Of a stretch of 64,000 bases of DNA, positions 59,835 through 64,000 are shown piece after piece. The notes beneath the pieces are model-generated. The model was not told where the DNA came from. It saw only the letters and a program-made list of their open reading frames with translations, and did not search any database. Position numbers and translations under genes: made by a program. How positions within the stretch are numbered: position 1 is the stretch's first letter; every line of letters begins with the position of its first letter. The stretch spans positions 868,001 through 932,000 of the forward strand of contig JAGTXO010000013.1 of assembly GCA_019448385.1 (NCBI GenBank), in the 5' to 3' direction. The DNA comes from Diacronema lutheri (lineage: Eukaryota; Haptophyta; Pavlovophyceae; Pavlovales; Pavlovaceae).

Positions 59835-60414
59835 TCACGCCGACGATTCCGCATCCATCAGACTGAGCGCACGCTGCTTTGCCCGCATGAGCTGCTTGTT
59901 CTTGGCATCCTGCGCACGGCGGCGAGTGAACGTGGAGCGAGCGCGCGTCTCGGCCCGGGCCGACGAGAGCGCACTCGTACGGCGACGCTGCACAAGCTGG
60001 GCAGCGCGAGCAGCCGCGCGCATGCGGGTGTGCGCACGAGGCACGCGCGCGGCGTGCGCGCGTGGCTGCACACGCGATGCGGTGGCCGTTGCAACTCGGT
60101 GCGGTAGTCGCGCCCAAGCCTCGCGTGCGCATCAAGAAGGCCCCCACCCGGCGACGCACTGCACGACTCGGACCGCGCACGCTTGCTCGTGCCAGCGGCG
60201 ACCGCGGCGCGCACCGATTCCACCTTGTTCCGGCTGCAGAACGCAAGGTACACGTCGTAGTTGACGAAGCAAAAGTACGAGACGCCAACGGCGCCCATGA
60301 AGTTCCAGAACTTGATGGTCTGCGCGCGGCGGCGGGGCGCGCGGGCGAGGGCAATGAGACCAATCCCTCGCCCGCGCGGGCGACTGATGCGTTTTGCGGG
60401 CGTCGCACCGCCAT
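59835..60414 (-). CDS. Small one-pass membrane protein, three exons
   Basis: Inferred exons 60414-60361, 60319-60224 and 59909-59835, all phase 0, encode 74 aa: a basic N-terminus (MAVRRPQNASVARAGEGL), a hydrophobic helix (FWNFMGAVGVSYFCFVNYDVYLAF) and a charged tail (RNKDAKNKQLMRAKQRAL). Intron 1 would be only 41 bp (GTCTC...GCAG); intron 2 is 314 bp. Size and layout resemble small subunits of organelle complexes, but I recognise no family. Support is the coherent phase, GT-AG ends and protein-like composition; there is no homology evidence. Without it the 59620-60717 interval would be empty. Confidence 0.45.
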
Positions 60415-60717
60415 CGCGACGAAAGCGTCCCGAACTGCTCGGGGTCTTTTTACAGAGTTGAGCACTCTTTTTGCCTTTTTGCCTTTTTCACACCAACGAG
60501 TAATAACGTCGCCGGTGCGCGTGCGCCTCGACCGTCGCGCTCGAGGGGACGGGGCTTGCGGCGGTCGACGCGCTCTTCTGGGCGGAGGAGGCGTCGCAGT
60601 GCGTGGCTGGCACCCCGCCGAGCGCGGCGGACGGCGGCCGCACCTGCCAGCTTGATCGCCGTGCTGCGGCGAGGCGGTGCCGAGGGCGCGGCCGCGCTCG
60701 GCGCGCCTCGTCAGCTC
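60415..60717. other. Intergenic gap
   Basis: About 300 bp between the start of the small membrane-protein gene and the stop codon of the formiminotransferase gene. It contains a short GCCTTTTT repeat near 60470. No gene seen. Confidence 0.55.
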
Positions 60718-61581
60718 TCAGCGCGCGCCGCGCGCCGCGTCTGCCGCGTCCGCCTCGGCAAGCCGCTCGCGAATTTCCGCGACGGAGAGGCCAATCGTGT
60801 ACTCCGACACGACGCTCGTGCCCGCGCGCGCGGCCGCGGCGTCGGCGAGCGCGCGCACGACCGCAGGCGTCGTCTCGTCGGGCGCGAGCAGGTTGCACGC
60901 CACCTCGAACCTGCCGCCCTCGTGCGCGAGCGCGAGCGCCTCGACGCCGGGCGGTCCTCCCGAGCGCGTGCGCACGGCGTCGGCGACGGCACGCGCGGCG
61001 TCGCCGTCAGACGTGGCGAGCGCCATGTTGAAGTTGAGCACGAGCGGCACCGCACCGCAGCAGCACGCGCCCGTTCGCGCGCTCGGCGGCTCAAACGGCG
61101 CCGAGCCAGCGGTGGCGTCGGGCAGGTCGGGCGGCGCGGCCCAGCCGTTGGACGGCTTGAAATAGGGCGTGAGGCGGCGCGTCGCCGCGAGCGTGCGCCC
61201 CTCTGCGTGCGCTGCGCCGTACAGGTAGACGGGGACGACCGGCGCGATCGCCGCGCCGATCCCGCGCGCGACGTCGGCGGCACATGCCATCGGCGAATCG
61301 ACGGGTGCGACGGAGATGTGGTCGACGACGCCGATGCGCGGGTGCGTGGCCACGTGCTCGCGCAGGTCGAGCTCGCCGAGCGCCGCGTGCGCAATCCGCA
61401 CCGCCGACGCTCGTACGGCGCTCGGCTCGCCGGCGAGCAGCAGCGACGTGCGCGCGTACGGCTCGTCAGTAAAGACGGTGAGGAGGCGCGCGCCGGGCGC
61501 ACCGCCAAAGGCAAGCTGCTTCAACCGGCGCAGCACTGACGACGCCGACGTCGAGACGTAGACCACCGCCGCAACGGTCAT
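60718..61581 (-). CDS. Formiminotransferase-domain protein
   Basis: Single exon, 287 aa from the ATG at 61581; upstream frame codons are not ATG. Formiminotransferase signatures: VVYVSTSASSVLRRLKQLAF, LTVFTDEPYARTSLLLAG, ATHPRIGVVDHISVAPV (the folate-enzyme HPRxGVxDHI motif), VPVYLYGAAH and LVLNFNMALATSD. In animals the domain moves the formimino group of N-formimino-glutamate to tetrahydrofolate; plant and algal single-domain forms, as here, have no linked cyclodeaminase and their role is less clear. The two structural subdomains (N and C) both appear present, the second ending in VVSEYTIGLSVAEI. No targeting peptide is obvious. Confidence 0.85.
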   Translation of the reverse strand: MTVAAVVYVSTSASSVLRRLKQLAFGGAPGARLLTVFTDEPYARTSLLLAGEPSAVRASAVRIAHAALGELDLREHVATHPRIGVVDHISVAPVDSPMACAADVARGIGAAIAPVVPVYLYGAAHAEGRTLAATRRLTPYFKPSNGWAAPPDLPDATAGSAPFEPPSARTGACCCGAVPLVLNFNMALATSDGDAARAVADAVRTRSGGPPGVEALALAHEGGRFEVACNLLAPDETTPAVVRALADAAAARAGTSVVSEYTIGLSVAEIRERLAEADAADAARGAR

Positions 61582-61878
61582 CCCGCTCACCCGCGTGTTC
61601 AATTGGCGGCAGCCATTGGCTGCGAGAGAACCCGCGATTTGAGAAGCCTGCGGGCGCAACAAAGGTGCAGGGATCAACCAAGCCCTTTCCGGGTTCCGCC
61701 TCGCGGTCGAGTTGGTGCGGCGGGGCGCGGCGAGCGCAAGGCGGGCGCCGCGGCGCGCGCGCAGGTCGATGCTCTCGTTCGCCTATGCTCACGCGCCGTG
61801 CCACGCCTCGCGCACGACGCCTGCGCGCGCCGCGCGCGCCGTACCGACCGCGCGCGCAGGACAGGAGAGGGCGTCGTG

Positions 61879-62787
61879 ATGAAGTTTGGAAAGGTGTTGC
61901 GCGAGACGGTGCGGACGCGGATGCCGGCGTGGTCCGAGTACATGGTGCAGTATAAGGCGCTTAAGCAGCTGCTCAAGCAGCTCGCCGAGGCCCAGGGGCG
62001 AGCAGATGATGCGGGACACGGTGCGCGCGGCTTGCGGGCGCGCGCACGCAGCTCGCTGGGCGTGCCCTGCTAGGGCCCGCTGGGCGCGGCCCGTCGGCGA
62101 GGCAGCCACGCTTTGGTGACACCCGGCTGCCACCTAGCCTCGTCTCTCCGCCCGCCTTCCCTGCCCGCAAAACCCTACCGCCGCCCCACTTTGCTCAGCC
62201 GCCGCTCGTCTGCTCACGCGCACCCGCGCCGCGCACCCCTCGCCCCGCGCTCGCGGCGCGCATGCGCAGATGACGAGGAGGAGATAGCGGACGACCCTCT
62301 GGCGCGATTCACCGAGCGGCTGGATGTGGAGGTCGAGAAGATCAACGACTTTTACATGGACCGCATCGAGGAAGGCGTGATCATCCTGCATGCGATGACG
62401 CAGCAGGTCGACGCGCTCATCGCGTCGAGCTCAAACGACGTGCCTCAAATCTCGGCGATCCAGCGCGCGCTCGTGTCGTACCACTTCAATCTGCTCATGC
62501 TGCAGTCATACGTTGCTCTCAACTTCTCCGGGGTCGTCAAAATCCTCAAAAAGCTCGACAAAAAGTTTGGAACTGCCCACCGGAAAGCCTACCTCGAATC
62601 CATCGTCGGCCTCCCCTTCTACAACTGCGCGGCGCTCGGGCAGGTGGTCGAGGACACGGAGACGCTCTTCGCGCGGCTCGACGCTGCCATGGGCAGGGCG
62701 AGCGCGCGGCTCAAGGTGCCGTGCGCGGTGCCCGGCAGCGAAGCCGTCGAGGCGAGGCAAGGCGCGCCCATGGCCCAATCTGTGTAG
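61879..62787 (+). CDS. SPX-domain protein
   Basis: Exons 61879-62020 and 62270-62787, phase 1, give 219 aa. The stand-alone SPX domain is complete: MKFGKVLRETVRTRMPAWSEYMVQYKALKQLLKQL, then LDVEVEKINDFYMDRIEEGVIIL, VSYHFNLLMLQSYVALNFSGVVKILKKLDKKFGT. The Lys residues of KILKKLDKK and the N-terminal KxLK correspond to the inositol-pyrophosphate-binding surface. Such proteins (plant SPX1-4 type) report phosphate status by binding InsP8 and blocking PHR transcription factors. The C-terminus is short, without EXS, MFS or RING modules, so this is a pure sensor. Confidence 0.92.
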
Positions 62788-63003
62788 CGGGGCGGGCGCG
62801 CTGGCGGCCGCGGCGAGGCGGCGCGGCCGACCGGTCCGCCGTCTCGCCACGGGCGGAGCGCGGAGGCGCTGGCGGAGCGCGGCGAGCGCTCCGCGTGGCC
62901 TCTCGGCCATCGCCGTGCGGCAAGGCGCGCGCCGGCTGCCGGGTCCGGCGCGCGGCGCGCTCAGCGTGCTTCAGCCTCAAAGTCGATCTGATTCTGTGCG
63001 GGG

Positions 63004-63066
<63 letters not shown>

Positions 63067-63168
63067 CGTGCACGTAGCGTCGGTCCGAAGTCAGAGCGAC
63101 GACCCCGTGCATGCCGGCGGCGGGGACGTCCGGGACGGGAAGGACCTGGCCGCAGGACGTATGGCGGT
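62788..63168. other. Intergenic region with G58 homopolymer
   Basis: 381 bp between SPX and the next plus-strand gene. Contains a pure run of 58 G at 63009-63066, the longest in the window. No gene seen. Confidence 0.75.
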
Positions 63169-63936
63169 ATGGGTCGACGCCCTGATTTCGGCCTGATGTT
63201 GCGTGCGCCCTTTCGCTCGCTCCGTTTGTCCAGCCTCGGCCCCGTGCGCGCCCCTCCTGCTCACCCGCCTGTAAGCGTCGTTAGTAGGTATGGGGCCCGA
63301 GAGGGAGGGGCAAAAACGGAAAATCGTCGCATCGCACCCGTCCGGTTTGCCGTGCGCACGCTCGGCCGCGTGCACGACGCTGGCCCCGCTCGCCTGTTGG
63401 CTCTCGTGGCCGCACTCGGCGCCTTCGCCGTTGCGCTGGCCTTCACACCAGCAGTTTTTCGTCCTGTAAGCGGCTCGATCGAACATCGACTCGCGTTTGC
63501 GGCGTCCGCGCACGGTTGGGTCTTCGCGGCGCTCGCAACATGCGCGGGTGCACCCGAGCTCCGGTCAGTCGCGCCAGGCTCGCAGCAGGCGCAGGTGCGC
63601 GGTGTGATGATGCAGATGACGCTCGAGCAGGTGGTCCTCGCCGTTGGCGCGCAGGCCGGCTGCGCGCTCCTCCTTCCGCTCCGCGTGCTGCCGATCATCC
63701 CAGTTGCGGCCGCGCTCGCATGCGCAGGCATGCTGCTCTTCTGGTGGGGCTGCGCGTGCGGCGCGACGTTCCGCATGGCTCTTGGCTTCAACCTCGCTTT
63801 CTATCCGTCGGTGATGCTCATCTTCCTCCCTCTCGCCCATCCGCTCGCGGCTCGATCCGGTTTCCCTTTCTTGGTCGAGCCTGCCGCGCTCATCGCCGGC
63901 GACTACGTCGTGAGCGTGACGCGTGTCGACGTGTGA
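63169..63936 (+). CDS. Four-helix membrane protein, MAPEG-like
   Basis: Single exon, 255 aa if the ATG at 63169 is used; the ATG at 63196 is an alternative, and the first 60 residues look weakly supported. Four hydrophobic segments: LLALVAALGAFAVALAFTPAVF, AASAHGWVFAALATCAG, LAVGAQAGCALLLPLRVLPIIPVAAALACAGMLLFWWGC and LGFNLAFYPSVMLIFLPLA. The stretch QMTLEQVVLAVGAQ resembles the (N/T)LEQ motif of MAPEG enzymes (glutathione S-transferase or peroxidase activities in ER membranes), and the R in TFRMALGF fits the last MAPEG helix. Assignment is tentative; a plain hypothetical membrane protein is the fallback. Confidence 0.5.
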   Translation: MGRRPDFGLMLRAPFRSLRLSSLGPVRAPPAHPPVSVVSRYGAREGGAKTENRRIAPVRFAVRTLGRVHDAGPARLLALVAALGAFAVALAFTPAVFRPVSGSIEHRLAFAASAHGWVFAALATCAGAPELRSVAPGSQQAQVRGVMMQMTLEQVVLAVGAQAGCALLLPLRVLPIIPVAAALACAGMLLFWWGCACGATFRMALGFNLAFYPSVMLIFLPLAHPLAARSGFPFLVEPAALIAGDYVVSVTRVDV

Positions 63937-64000
63937 CGCGTGCAGTGCCTGGTCGAGCGCGGGCGCGACCGCGCCGTGCAAGGGCTCTATGCGTGGCGTT

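Noticed and set aside
1-64000. tRNA, rRNA or other RNA genes
   Set aside because: No cloverleaf or rRNA-like stretch noticed by eye; GGTTCGAG at 24415 lacks any matching acceptor and anticodon arms.

Overview
The window is nuclear DNA of a GC-rich, intron-bearing, flagellated alga with a plastid of secondary origin, most likely a haptophyte (Emiliania/Isochrysis/Chrysochromulina grade); a pelagophyte-like stramenopile is the main alternative. Reasons: a signal-peptide-bearing FtsZ, a Thf1/Psb29 and a CpeT-like protein are encoded in the nucleus; the flagellar genes LZTFL1 and TMEM237 are present; introns are short, mostly begin GTGCG and end in CAG, and are full of (GC)n; long pure C/G homopolymers lie in introns and between genes. 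About 38 genes sit on both strands, often as close divergent pairs, with no operon logic.

Layout. 1-13140: PTPMT1-like phosphatase (cut by the window edge), Tas-like aldo-keto reductase, histidine phosphatase, a repeat-rich membrane protein, plastid FtsZ, a sulfotransferase, a J-domain protein, a one-pass coiled-coil membrane protein, a LYR+ApaG fusion and an Mpo1-like dioxygenase. 13141-22700: a mobile-DNA zone with a TA-flanked MITE, an internally deleted Mutator-like element (587 bp) and a full MULE (2,947 bp, 56-bp TIRs, 9-bp target duplication), around a KICSTOR-subunit KICS2 homologue and a MATE transporter. 22788-31669: ShK-prolyl 4-hydroxylase, CpeT-like protein, LZTFL1, a second sulfotransferase, TMEM237 and WDR18/Ipi3. 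31823-42732: WDR76/CMR1, two inverted paralogues of a secreted thioredoxin-fold protein flanking a myristoylated SHWWGE-LRR protein, a NIPA-like transporter and a NUDT15-like hydrolase. 42964-52868: Thf1, a metallopeptidase fused to a VHL-beta-like domain, a Nudix protein, a DUF1348 protein, an unknown protein, a MYB factor and a LETM1-like protein. 53191-63936: a TRPM2-type channel fused to a NUDT9-H ADP-ribose hydrolase domain, a tiny membrane protein, a formiminotransferase, an SPX protein and a MAPEG-like membrane protein.

The genes do not form one pathway. Themes are plastid function (FtsZ, Thf1, CpeT-like), cilium (LZTFL1, TMEM237), nutrient and second-messenger signalling (KICS2, SPX, TRPM2-NUDT9-H, Nudix enzymes), and ribosome/genome maintenance (WDR18, WDR76). 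The most striking gene is the TRPM2-like channel-enzyme, whose Nudix box is intact, unlike that of human TRPM2. Exon boundaries were inferred by eye from GT/AG sites, phase continuity and remembered family alignments; no search was run.
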